Assembly (NCBI RefSeq): GCF_001186125.1
Contig: NW_014039969.1
Location: 7,904-28,025, forward strand
DNA: 20,122 nt
Direction of reading: 5' to 3'
Source of the DNA: Sphaeroforma arctica JP610
Taxonomy: Eukaryota; Opisthokonta; Ichthyosporea; Ichthyophonida
Part shown: piece by piece, positions 9,947 through 17,487 of the stretch
Position numbering within the stretch: position 1 is the first letter of the stretch
Layout: the number at the start of each line of letters is the position of its first letter
The notes under the pieces: model-generated
Seen by the model: only the letters and a program-made list of their open reading frames with translations
What the model was told of the DNA's origin: nothing
Databases searched by the model: none
Translations under genes and position numbers: made by a program

Positions 9947-10021
9947 CAATCAATACAAACCGTTTATTATTCGTATCATAGCTATTTATAAACACGTAAT
10001 ATAAATGAGATGTGTTAAGAC

Positions 10022-10112
10022 TGCGACCACTATGCCCGCGATCGGGTCTTGCGACCACTATGCCTGCGACTCTCGACTGCGACCACAAAGTCCGCCGCTC
10101 TCGCCTGCGACC
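10022..10112. repeat. 28-bp tandem array (TGCGACC)
   Basis: The heptamer TGCGACC starts at 10022, 10050, 10078 and 10106, an exact 28-bp period, with about three full units. It is GC-rich against AT-rich surroundings. It lies just beyond the nuclease-transposon gene and may be part of that element's subterminal region. Confidence 0.85.
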
Positions 10113-10679
10113 GATGATACAAAATGTTTTTATTGTTATACCTACGGAGAGAGTTAAAGAGTATCGGAGTGACAGAGTAGTAATAGTATTATTATAAATA
10201 CCTACCGTGCAACCGACACCAACCGACACCCTGTAACCCTTTCAAATTAAAGAAAGGGAGAAATATATAAATGAGACATGCCGTTGAGAATTATTTGTCA
10301 TTATTGAATGAGAAAGAACGATGTGCCACTAATGTACCGGCATGGTGTGGCACATGGGCTTTGTGTAACTAGGTATGTACTATTCATTGTCTGTCGAAAG
10401 AATGTATCAACAAAAAGGGCAATTCATAATCATGGTCTTATACTCATAATTGGACTTTTTATGTTTCCACCGTTCTCAGATTTGTCGATTGAGTATGCAA
10501 GGAAGGAAGAAGAGCTTGTGACGTACAGGTATAATATGCTGTATATTCTTTCATATATCATTCCGATTGTTAAATTGGTGTCATTCCCTGTCTCACTGGC
10601 ATATATTACTTGTATTCACTCTCAGACACCCTGAGCAACATATCCGAATGCTTCTGGAAATGTGTAATGGACCGTTGTA

Positions 10680-10800
10680 AGAGAACGGAAGGCAGTTCCG
10701 TTGGATGTGAAATCAGGAAATGGAAGGCCGTTCCGTTGAATGAGAAATCAGGGAATGGAAGGCCGGTCCGTTGAATGAGAAATCAGGGAATGCAAGGTGA
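10680..10800. repeat. 35-bp purine-rich tandem array
   Basis: GGAAGGC or a close variant starts at 10687, 10722, 10757 and 10792, an exact 35-bp period. Units contain GTCCGTTG and GAGAAATCAGG. Degenerate copies continue to about 10870. The + strand is strongly purine-rich. Confidence 0.85.
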
Positions 10801-10948
10801 GAAATTAAGAGCATGGCAGATGAGAAATTAGAGGATGGAAGAAGGCCGTTGGATCTGGAATGGAAAGGCATGTGGATCTGCAATTTTGAATTAGTGAGGC
10901 CGATGGTTCGCGAGTATAGCTCCCTAGCAAGTACTATATTCGATTTAC

Positions 10949-10996
10949 GTTTTAGGGTTTTAGGGTTTTTAGGGTTTTAGGGTTTTAGGGTTTTAT
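10949..10996 (+). repeat. Interstitial telomeric repeat (TTTTAGGG)n
   Basis: Five units of TTTTAGGG, one with an extra T, run left to right and end in TTTTATAAAACC. The tract directly abuts the last readable codons of the MULE gene, whose frame closes with a TAA at 10995-10993. The G-rich strand points rightward. Confidence 0.9.
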
Positions 10997-11168
10997 AAAA
11001 CCTGATACTCGGTGAAATTCTCGTCTGTGTATGATGTATACCTACCACTCGTATGTTTCATACCCGTGGGCTTCGTACTCTTAGGCACCTCCGACCCCTG
11101 CATATCCTCAAATATCACATCATCTTTCTGCACGCCTCCTAACGCAGAACTGTCGTAGCCTCCTGCGT
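10993..11168 (-). pseudogene. MULE gene C-terminal segment
   Basis: From the INAGGYDSSALGGV reading the frame continues through DDVIFEDMQGSEVPKSTKPT and SYTDENFTEYQVL to a TAA at 10995-10993, at the telomeric repeat. It is one frame away from the end of the catalytic frame, either through an indel or through an intron ending in AACGCAG. The stop is formed at the repeat boundary, so the gene may have been cut off here. Confidence 0.45.
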
Positions 11169-11677
11169 TGATAAATCAGCAAGGTGTCTTGACATTTGCA
11201 TGAGGCTGGTAATGTAAGTTGCAGTCGAGTCTGCATCTCTAGATTGTAGAGTCCGAATTGCAGCTTCAAAGTGCCTTGTACAGCTTTCTCGTGTTCCCGC
11301 ACTTAGGGCTGCGATAATCTTATCCTTGACAGTACCACCGTAGAGACCCTTCAAGTTCTTGTGAATGTTTTGCTTGATATAATACCTGTCCGAGAAGAAA
11401 AACTGCGCCGGACTTACATCCGCCTGACTCAGGAACCCGTCGGCGAACACGATTTTCGTCTTGAGTGGCGCCCCTGGCCCATGACTCAAAGATCTCTGTA
11501 AACTATCGAGAGTTATGTGTGGCTTTAGTTTCCATATAGAATAACATAACACCAAAGTGTTTGATCATGCCATCATTTCCCGGTCCTACCATAATGACCA
11601 ATTGGCAGCCGCAGGTATTGTTGCCCATGTGTCGAGTGTCTATACACACAATACCTCCGTATTTGGCATAAGATTGC
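11169..11677 (-). pseudogene. MULE gene exon 5: transposase catalytic core
   Basis: The start follows GATGAG ending at 11678; G at 11677 completes the split codon from exon 4, so the frame is preserved. It reads QSYAKYGGIVCIDTRHMGNN, with the first catalytic Asp of MULE cores (usually lDxTyxtN), then LVIMVG and FYMET. A second frame carries APLKTKIVFADGFLSQ, with the second Asp, and DRYYIKQNIHKNLKGLYGG, matching the 'wHixxNl' helix though His is absent. The switch between frames falls near 11490-11510, so at least one indel and one stop break it. The third catalytic acid (Glu) lies downstream in this family and is not identified. Confidence 0.6.
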
Positions 11678-11690
11678 CTCATCGTATAGT

Positions 11691-11716
11691 AAGACGCGGG
11701 CATAAGACGCGGGCAC
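11691..11716. repeat. Two 13-bp minisatellite units in intron 4
   Basis: AAGACGCGGGCAT and AAGACGCGGGCAC stand head to tail. The 13-bp length and the AAGACGC core match the larger arrays at 11985-12345 and 13200-13340. Confidence 0.7.
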
Positions 11717-11797
11717 ACTCAAAATACACTAAACTTTGAAATTAACGATTTTCATCAACTTTATTACTATACGAAGGCACGCAACCCTGATACTTAC

Positions 11798-11973
11798 GCG
11801 TTCATCGTTTCTTCGCATTCCCGCATTCTCAAAAATTCATTCATAACATCATCAGGTATCCGTTCATTCTCTGCAAACGGCGAGGATCTTTCATAAAACC
11901 CCGGCAAAGCAGTCCTCATGTCGCCTAAAATATTTTTACTTTCACCAGTTTCTACTCCCCATTTGATCGCTCT
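11798..11973 (-). pseudogene. MULE gene exon 4
   Basis: The acceptor CATACAG ends at 11974, and donor GTAAGT begins at 11797. The reading frame is open throughout: RAIKWGVETGESKNILGDM, then TALPGFYERSSPFAENERIP, then DDVMNEFLRMRECEETMN. It ends with two bases of a codon that exon 5 completes in frame. No domain is recognised; by position it should be the linker before the catalytic core. Confidence 0.6.
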
Positions 11974-11984
11974 CTGTATGAATA

Positions 11985-12345
11985 TAAGACGCAGGCGATG
12001 AAAGCAGATATAAGATGCTAGCGAAAGACACAGATATAAGACGCAGGCGACAGACGCAGATACAAGACGCAGGCGAAAGACACAGATATAAGACGCAGAT
12101 ACAAGACGCAGGCGAAAGACACAGATATAAGACGCAAGCGTAAAACGCAGATATAAGACGCAGATATTATATTTTTTAACTGTGAGACGCAGACATAAGA
12201 CGCGAGTGAAAAACGCAGATATACGTCGCAAGCGACAGACGCAGATATAAGGCGCAAGCGAAAAACGTAGATATAAGACGCAAGTGAAAAACGCAGATAT
12301 AAGACGCAGGCGACAGACTCAGGTATAAGACGCAGATATCATATT
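11985..12345. repeat. 13-bp minisatellite array (AGACGCAGATATA / AGACGCAGGCGAC)
   Basis: About 25-28 units of a 12-13 bp motif alternate between two sub-variants, which gives a 26-bp composite. A spacer, ATTTTTTAACTGTG, occurs twice, 172 bp apart (after 12159 and after 12331), so a higher-order repeat is present. The whole array sits in the putative intron between exons 3 and 4 of the MULE gene. Long frames across it are repeat artefacts. Confidence 0.9.
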
Positions 12346-12571
12346 TTTTAACTGTGCATTAACATACGAGTTTGATATTTCTGATGGTCTGCGCATTGAT
12401 GACCACATTATCTGGATACAACTTCATAAGAGCCTTCTTGAATTCATTGGCGGGGCAATGGTGTATCGACAAAGGAAGAAGAGTGTTCTTAGTCTGAGAA
12501 AAGGGAATGGAAGATTTACATTAGTGGATTATGATAATCGATAATAGATAAAACGACAAAACGTTATCCTA

Positions 12572-12692
12572 AAATATACAATAGGTTTAACGCACTCACC
12601 TGTATTAGACAATAGGTTTAATGCACTCACCTGTTTTAGACAATAAGTTTAACGCACTCACCTGTTTTAGACAATAGGTTTAACGCACTCAC
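12572..12692 (-). repeat. 31-bp tandem array with splice-donor-like units
   Basis: On the + strand CACTCAC ends at 12599, 12630, 12661 and 12692, an exact 31-bp period. On the - strand each unit begins GTGAGTGC and ends ...AAACAG (first unit TACAG-like), so unit boundaries look like CAG|GTGAGT. The unit nearest exon 3 supplies its donor. About four copies, with few differences. Confidence 0.85.
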
Positions 12693-12868
12693 ATGTACCC
12701 GAAGGCGTCGAAACTGAATAGTTTACCACTCGCTGTATGTGCTGCAGCAGCTTGAATATCACTAGGATGACATCATCCCGTGTGCCTAAAGGAGCGGTAC
12801 CCTGGTCGTACCCACCCAGTGTACTTTGTGCCTTTTTTGAACTCAACATCCACTTTCCCTTTTGGTGC
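12693..12868 (-). pseudogene. MULE gene exon 3: zinc-finger-like region
   Basis: An acceptor-like ACAAAG ends at 12869, and donor GTGAGT begins at 12692. The frame from the first base reads APKGKVDVEFKKGTKYTGWV then RSFRHTG, a TGA at about 12776, then CHPSDIQAAAAHTASGKLFS. The H…C-H-P spacing fits the second half of a DNA-binding finger. The donor is the first unit of a 31-bp tandem array of donor-like sequences (12572-12692). Confidence 0.5.
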
Positions 12869-13037
12869 CTTTGTATGCAGCAAATCAATCTAACATGCAT
12901 ATGGATAATACATCAAAATTCGATAATTTAGCAAGTGTACAGTTATCGTGCACATAATGATGGTCGCAAGGAGCTTATAATAGTAAATGTTAGCAAAGCT
13001 TACCCATAGGAGGTCACAACATATAAATTTGACTTAC

Positions 13038-13174
13038 CACAAACTTGCAACCGCACTTAATTGATACTCTAGAACGTCTTTGTGGTAATTGATTTTCATT
13101 TGCAACTTTTGATTACTCGCATCTCTTCTCATTCCGAGCCTCCTTTGGCTAACCAGATCTGCTACTCTTTATGG
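13038..13174 (-). pseudogene. MULE gene exon 2: start of zinc-finger-like region
   Basis: It is bounded by a very good acceptor (CTTTTTCTTTTAAACAG ending at 13175) and donor (GTAAGT starting at 13037), giving 137 nt. One frame reads RRLGMRRDASNQKLQMKINY; another gives SIKCGCKFV at its end and joins exon 3 in phase 0. The two readings differ by one frame, so an indel is likely inside. CGC plus the H-x-x-x-C-H-P in exon 3 resembles the Cys/His pattern of FAR1-like fingers, but this is inference. Confidence 0.5.
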
Positions 13175-13199
13175 CTGTTTAAAAGAAAAAGACGATACT

Positions 13200-13340
13200 C
13201 GGTTAAGACGCAGATATAAGACACATATATACGACGCAGGCGACAGACGCAGATATAAGACGCAGATATAAGACGCAGGCGACAGAAGCAGATACAAGAC
13301 GCAGGCTGCACACGAAAATATATGACGCAGGCGAAAGGTT
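13200..13340. repeat. 13-bp minisatellite array, second site
   Basis: About ten units of the same AGACGCAGATATA / GACGCAGGCGACA family as at 11985-12345 lie in the putative intron between exons 1 and 2 of the MULE gene. Units are more variable here. Confidence 0.85.
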
Positions 13341-13401
13341 AAAACTGAATAGATTCGTTTACAAGAGGCATGTAATATGATAATCAACTTCACCAACTAA
13401 C

Positions 13402-14148
13402 CCGCATTGCCCTGTTTTGAAATACTTTGACTGGTGACCAGAATCCTATGATTCCTTCCAAGATCTTTAGCCAACTGTAGAGCCTTGGGGTAGCTTTCAA
13501 AATTCCTGTGCTGGTGATACACCATCTCCCAATAATATCCCAATTTTTGTCATTATTATCTGGTTTATATTCGTATTCACGAGTTATAGCACGGTCCCAA
13601 GCGGTGATGTCCGGTACAAATTCTGGCCATTTTCTGCGACGGGCATTATCTGGATCTGAGTCACCGGAATCCTTCCCACTGCGACTATCGATCTGGGAGC
13701 TAGGAGAATCATGCTCTCTTCCTCTCCAGACCCTCGATCATCGACGTGTGCACTTTCATCCAAATCCAAATCCAAATTGTAATCTAAAACTGAAGCACTA
13801 CCACCATAAGTTGTATCACCATCCCAATCTTTCGAGCGTTCTTTCTCATAGACTTGTTCGTCGGAGAGGTCCTCTTCCCAAATGTGATCTGCGATGACTG
13901 TTGTACCCGCTAACTTCCTCATAATCTGTATCTGTTTTACCAACTCCGGGTCTACGTTCGACATCAAATTTTCCTCATCTTTCTCCTGCCCACCTTTTAA
14001 AAATCCAGGCGGTAAAGGTAGTTGCGCCAGCCACTTCTTTTTCACTATGGTCTGTTCACTGTCCTTATATTACAATTCTTCGTCTGACATTGGTCGCTCT
14101 AATGGTGGACCAGTCAAGTCTATAATGGTTTCCCTTTTGACATCCTCC
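13402..14148 (-). pseudogene. MULE gene exon 1: acidic N-terminal region
   Basis: Acceptor-like CGTATAG ends at 14149, and donor GTTAGT begins at 13401. The first reading frame gives TIIDLTGPPLERPMSDEEL, then a TAA at about 14068, then KKKWLAQLPLPPGFLKGG and a long acidic stretch with LDLDLDES. Near 13705-13720 the sensible frame shifts by one, and the better continuation runs through RRRKWPEFVPDITAWDRAI and SWLKILEGIIGFW to the donor. I recognise no domain. The ATG of MSDEEL (about 14083) could be the original start, in which case the acceptor is accidental. Broken by one stop and one frame change. Confidence 0.5.
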
Positions 14149-14165
14149 CTATACGAATGTATACA

Positions 14166-14312
14166 GTAAAACGCAGGTAAAAGGCGCATACAATAGTCGC
14201 ATAAAGAAAACGCATGCAATAGCCGCATAAATAAGACGCATACAATAGTCGCAAAAAAAAATTAAGATGTATGCAATAATAGTCGCAAAATAAATAAATA
14301 AGATGCATGCAA
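14166..14312. repeat. Related minisatellite upstream of MULE exon 1
   Basis: Units such as AACGCATGCAATAG and CCGCATAAATAAGACGCATA alternate with a 26-30 bp period. They share the AAGACGCAT core with the other arrays but differ in spacer. The array lies just upstream of exon 1 of the MULE gene on its own strand. Confidence 0.75.
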
Positions 14313-14787
14313 TAGTTGTAAAACTCGCTTTTCGTGGCTCACTTGCTACTATCTATATTACTATGTTATAAAAACGAAATTGATGTTTAAAGAATGTGTT
14401 TTGAACTCAATAAAATAAAGTTAGGAATGAGCCATATCGTTGGCAGAAATTGTCATATATAATTATATGATCAATTTCGTGTTTGTTCACGAAGCGGACG
14501 TCCAGGCGAATGACGTTATTCATATGTGAACATAACACTTAAGCCAAATATAGCAAGATTTATTTATAGATTTCTAAAATAATATTACAGAAGGGTTTTC
14601 TATAAAATAACCCAGTTTATAATTATAGAAGGTTTTTCCATATTATAACCTGATTTATATTTATAATTTTTCTATAAATCAACTTAGTTTTTATAAATAC
14701 ATTCCTTTCTCTTTAGAAAAAAAATAAAAATAAAATAATTGTCGTTTTTAAATATACGACCACCAGCTCTGCGTATACGTTCGGGGG
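14313..14787. other. AT-rich stretch without a recognised gene
   Basis: No gene is seen. At about 14588-14700 there are three degenerate copies of a ~38-bp unit (AGAAGGTTTTTC, then TATAA and AACC, then TTTATA). The rest is AT-rich with no motif I recognise. Confidence 0.5.
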
Positions 14788-14841
14788 AATTTTTTTAGGG
14801 TTTGGGTTTTAAAAACCCTAAAAAAACTCTAAAAACCCTAA
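14788..14841. repeat. Head-to-head telomeric repeat tract
   Basis: TTTTTTTAGGGTTTGGGTTTT is followed at once by AAAAACCCTAAAAAAACTCT and AAAAACCCTAAG. The G-rich run meets the C-rich run, forming an imperfect palindrome of about 50 bp. Units are degenerate (TTTAGGG, TTTGGG, CTCTAAAAA). Confidence 0.8.
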
Positions 14842-14850
14842 GTCACCGGC

Positions 14851-15741
14851 TGGTAGTATTATGGATTTGGCCCAGGTAATCTCACTAGCCATTTATGGTG
14901 AGTTAGAATAAGGGTAAAAAGTATGTATCATACATATAAACATCCCTTAGTCACTATAGAAGAAGTGGTTATAATATCTTTATTTATATATTATGTATTA
15001 TAAGCTTCTACCACTATTGTCAGTTTTGGTCTATCAAGGCGATATTAACGCCTTAAAGTAATTAAACGCTTAGGTTAAGTCTAAGTATAATTAAATTCAA
15101 TGTAAATAAACGAAATTAGTCTTTTAGTAAAGTTAGGTATGCCTCGTGAAAACAGCAATACTCTGAGGGATTGTGAGGCTCAGACATTGCCTATATATAA
15201 TCCTCTCAGTACTGTATTCGCCGAAGGGATTTTATTTAGTGTTTCGTTGTCGCTCTATTAGAAACTATGATATGTTTCGTTGGGGCGAATCCGAGAGACT
15301 CATAAAATCCTATCTTTAGAAGAAAAAAAGAAAAGAAAAAAATACTCTTGATGTCCATAGTTATTGTATTAACCAATAACTTGCCACTTATCAAGAATTA
15401 CCGACTTAGCCTTCATCAGAATGGCACATCTGGTTGGCTGAACAAAGGATAAACTAAGGAACGCTAATAGTCCTTAGAAACATATGTTCGGTTGAGCCAT
15501 CTCGCTACCGAAGTATTCAGATATAAACAGATTTGGAGAGTAAATATAGTTCTATTAATAGAACTAGACCAAATCTTATGTTTGGTATTTTACTGGGGCC
15601 TTTTAATGGCCTGGTCCAAATATCTGATATGTAAAATGGAGGTATTTAATTAATAAAACCGTTAAAAAACCATTTAAGGAAAACTTAAGTTTAGTACGTT
15701 TATATTACAAGATTCTAATGTGGAGGACCGGCTTTTACACA
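14851..15741 (-). repeat. Probable 3' LTR
   Basis: The right edge is fairly clear: on the - strand the polypurine tract is followed by TGTGTAAAAGCC, so the LTR would start with TG at 15741. The left edge is a guess. A TGGTAG at 14851 would give a closing CA, but no second LTR is in the window to confirm it. A TATA-like TATATATAGG (- strand, about 15190-15201) and an AATAAA-type signal (about 15228-15236) lie inside, as expected for an LTR. Confidence 0.4.
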
Positions 15742-15751
15742 GCCCCCACCC
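15742..15751 (-). promoter_or_regulatory. Polypurine tract
   Basis: The - strand GGGTGGGGGC directly precedes TGTGTAAAAG. Position and composition match the primer site for plus-strand DNA synthesis in LTR retroelements. Confidence 0.5.
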
Positions 15752-15911
15752 AGTTTTGAGACCCAAGAAAAGCAAGTTGCGCACTCAAGCTGATTATGGG
15801 TCAAAAAGCGAGAAAGGAAAACGGGTCGAAAACATTAAGTAGCATAAGATATAGTTAATGTTTCTCAGGCGGACAAGTTAAGCATTCACGGTTACCCTGT
15901 GAGTTTCGGGT

Positions 15912-16664
15912 TTAGGTCCAGTAGGTCCGTGGTGGTCGACTGGATGTTTCAGTAAAGCTCGGGATAAATGCTGTTGGCGGGTAAGTTTTAACTTCCGTGC
16001 CTTCAGACGATGGAGACATGCTATCTTTTTCAGCCTGTGACTTATGTAAGCGTTTACGCCATTTTCTGCTATAGACCTTTAAATAGTCCTGATTGTCAAA
16101 AGCGTCTGAAGTTAACTCAGCGATTGTACCGTCTATAAAGCGTGTACGATAGTATGTATATCCTCCTTCATCCGTTCTCCATATAATATCTTTGAATTCG
16201 GAGCGGTCAAGAGGTGCAGTAGAATCACGTCTTCTTGCGAGAATAACCTCAGTAGTCGGAATTCGACTAGTGCCTATATTTAAAGCACTGGAACCGTCGG
16301 GATTATTAACTTCATAGGTTCCACTTTTAGTGTGGGCTACAAAGATTATATATGGTTCTATCCATTTCGATGTTAGTACATTAGCATCGGAATTACGTTG
16401 ACGGATGTTACCTCTGTCTCCAACCTGATACTCTGCAACCTTTTTGGTAGCATTCCATCTATTTTGCTTTTTTAATAAGGCCACATTTCGTGTCTCTCGC
16501 AAGCAAGGATATACAACGTTGTGTATGCGTTGTACCTTCTCGAACCATGGTAACTCATGGTGATCAGATTCGTCCTTGTTAACGGGTATTTGTAACTCAC
16601 TATATCTGCCACGAAAATAGTGAGCGGGTGTTGTTCCTGTAACCGGATCAGCACACTCGTTCAT
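15912..16664 (-). pseudogene. Integrase C-terminal part (Ty3-like)
   Basis: A 250-residue frame opens with TGTTPAHYFRGR, matching the 'TGxsPxxlxfGR' region after the Ty3 integrase core. It then has a basic stretch and, near residues 110-135, WIEPYIIFVAHTKSGTYEV, which corresponds to the GPY/F module (…GPyxIxxxxxxxtYel). The last 100 residues are polar, with no chromodomain seen. Confidence 0.75.
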
Positions 16665-16805
16665 CTGTATTTGTACCCACTTAAGGTAGTACGGCCAATC
16701 ATCTGCATCATCCGTTAATGCAGTACGTAAGAAGAACTTAGGTCTTCTGTGGCGCGTTTCATTAGCGCCTTGTGTTTGCGGTTTATATGATACACCCCTT
16801 GTATG

Positions 16806-17297
16806 TCACATGCCTGATACGAGTACTAATGATTCCATTACGTCATCGCAGAACTCACTACCGTTATCAGTGCACATTATACCTGGCCACCCGTGGTCAG
16901 CAAAGACTTGGTAACATAATTCTGCCACGGTCTGCGTGTTCTTATCCTTTAATGGATAGAGCAAGTTAAACCGTGACGCCACATCAAAGAAGTGGCATAC
17001 GTAACGGTCGCCTGTGTGCTCGGACGTGGGCAGGTCAACCAGATCAATGATGACCCTGCGCCATGGAACATCTTCAGTCACACTCTTAAGCGGTGCGAAC
17101 TCACAGCGCCTGATCTGATTGAGATCACAGTCTGTACATGACTGATATACTCTGACAACTAAAGGCCCATTTCGCTTAGCATCTTTAAGTGCGTCTACTA
17201 CGTTCTGGTGCTTCAGCTTATGATTTTGCGTCAGGCAAGCAAGAATATTTTCATCATTCTGCTCCTCCAGAATAAAGGTAGGGTGTTGACAATCCAC
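16806..17297 (-). pseudogene. Integrase zinc-binding and core parts (Ty3-like)
   Basis: It begins with an H-x-x-x-H…C-x-x-C finger (NHKLKHQNVV … CTDC). The catalytic core follows: VIIDLVDLP with the first Asp, a D-x-x-S segment (FFDVASRFNLLYPLKDK), and MCTDNGSEFCDD with the second Asp. The motif order and spacing are those of an rve integrase in a Ty3 element. Confidence 0.85.
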
Positions 17298-17487
17298 TTG
17301 CGTGGTTTTTAATACGACATATTATAGTATATCTCCAGGGCTCTACTTCCCTATTTAAATATATTGGCTCCCATTGTATCATACTTATTAATTTATTGAG
17401 CCATGGATCTTTACTCCGTAATGGGCAACACAACGTGATGGTAGCTTTATGTGTATGAACATAATTTAATAGCTGGGCAATTAACTG

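Larger units (their letters stand above)
9947..10948. other. Repeat-bearing stretch without a recognised gene
   Basis: It holds two short tandem arrays (listed separately), a tandem 10-mer AACCGACACC at 10211-10230, and a 7-bp hairpin, CCCTTTC/GAAAGGG, at 10237-10258 with an AT loop. One frame of 108 codons at 10308-10634 has hydrophobic runs but no motif I recognise, and I do not call it a gene. Confidence 0.45.
10993..14148 (-). mobile_element. Degraded multi-exon MULE-type DNA transposase gene
   Basis: At least six exon-like segments run right to left: 14148-13402, 13174-13038, 12868-12693, 11973-11798, 11677-11169 and 11168-10993. Several are bounded by good donors and acceptors, and one junction (exon 4 to 5) is phase-matched into the catalytic frame. 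The family call rests on exon 5, which reads like the MULE transposase core: a first Asp in GGIVCIDTRHMGNN, a 'MET' segment, then P-x-x-x-KIVFADG with the second Asp, then a segment matching the lC.wHixxN part. Exons 2-3 resemble the zinc-finger DNA-binding part (FAR1-like) of such proteins. Frames are broken in exons 1, 2, 3 and 5. No terminal inverted repeats were found, and the usual C-terminal SWIM finger is not seen. A host gene derived from a MULE is possible but less likely given the breaks. Confidence 0.55.

Noticed and set aside
10014-10017. TTAA as a piggyBac target site at the right end
   Set aside because: No matching TTAA with an inverted end was found on the left side of the gene.
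10308-10634. 108-codon frame with hydrophobic stretches
   Set aside because: No motif, no codon or splice support, and no neighbour that would explain it; AT-rich DNA gives hydrophobic frames by chance.
11985-12257. Long - strand frames rich in RLRLISASYICV-type repeats
   Set aside because: They are translations of the 13-bp minisatellite. Only 11973-11798, outside the array, looks like protein.
7348-14148. Alternative genetic code with TAA/TAG read as glutamine
   Set aside because: TGA also interrupts a sensible frame (MULE exon 3), frameshifts are present, and the 8863 TAA stands where the other copy has GGG. Decay explains all of it.
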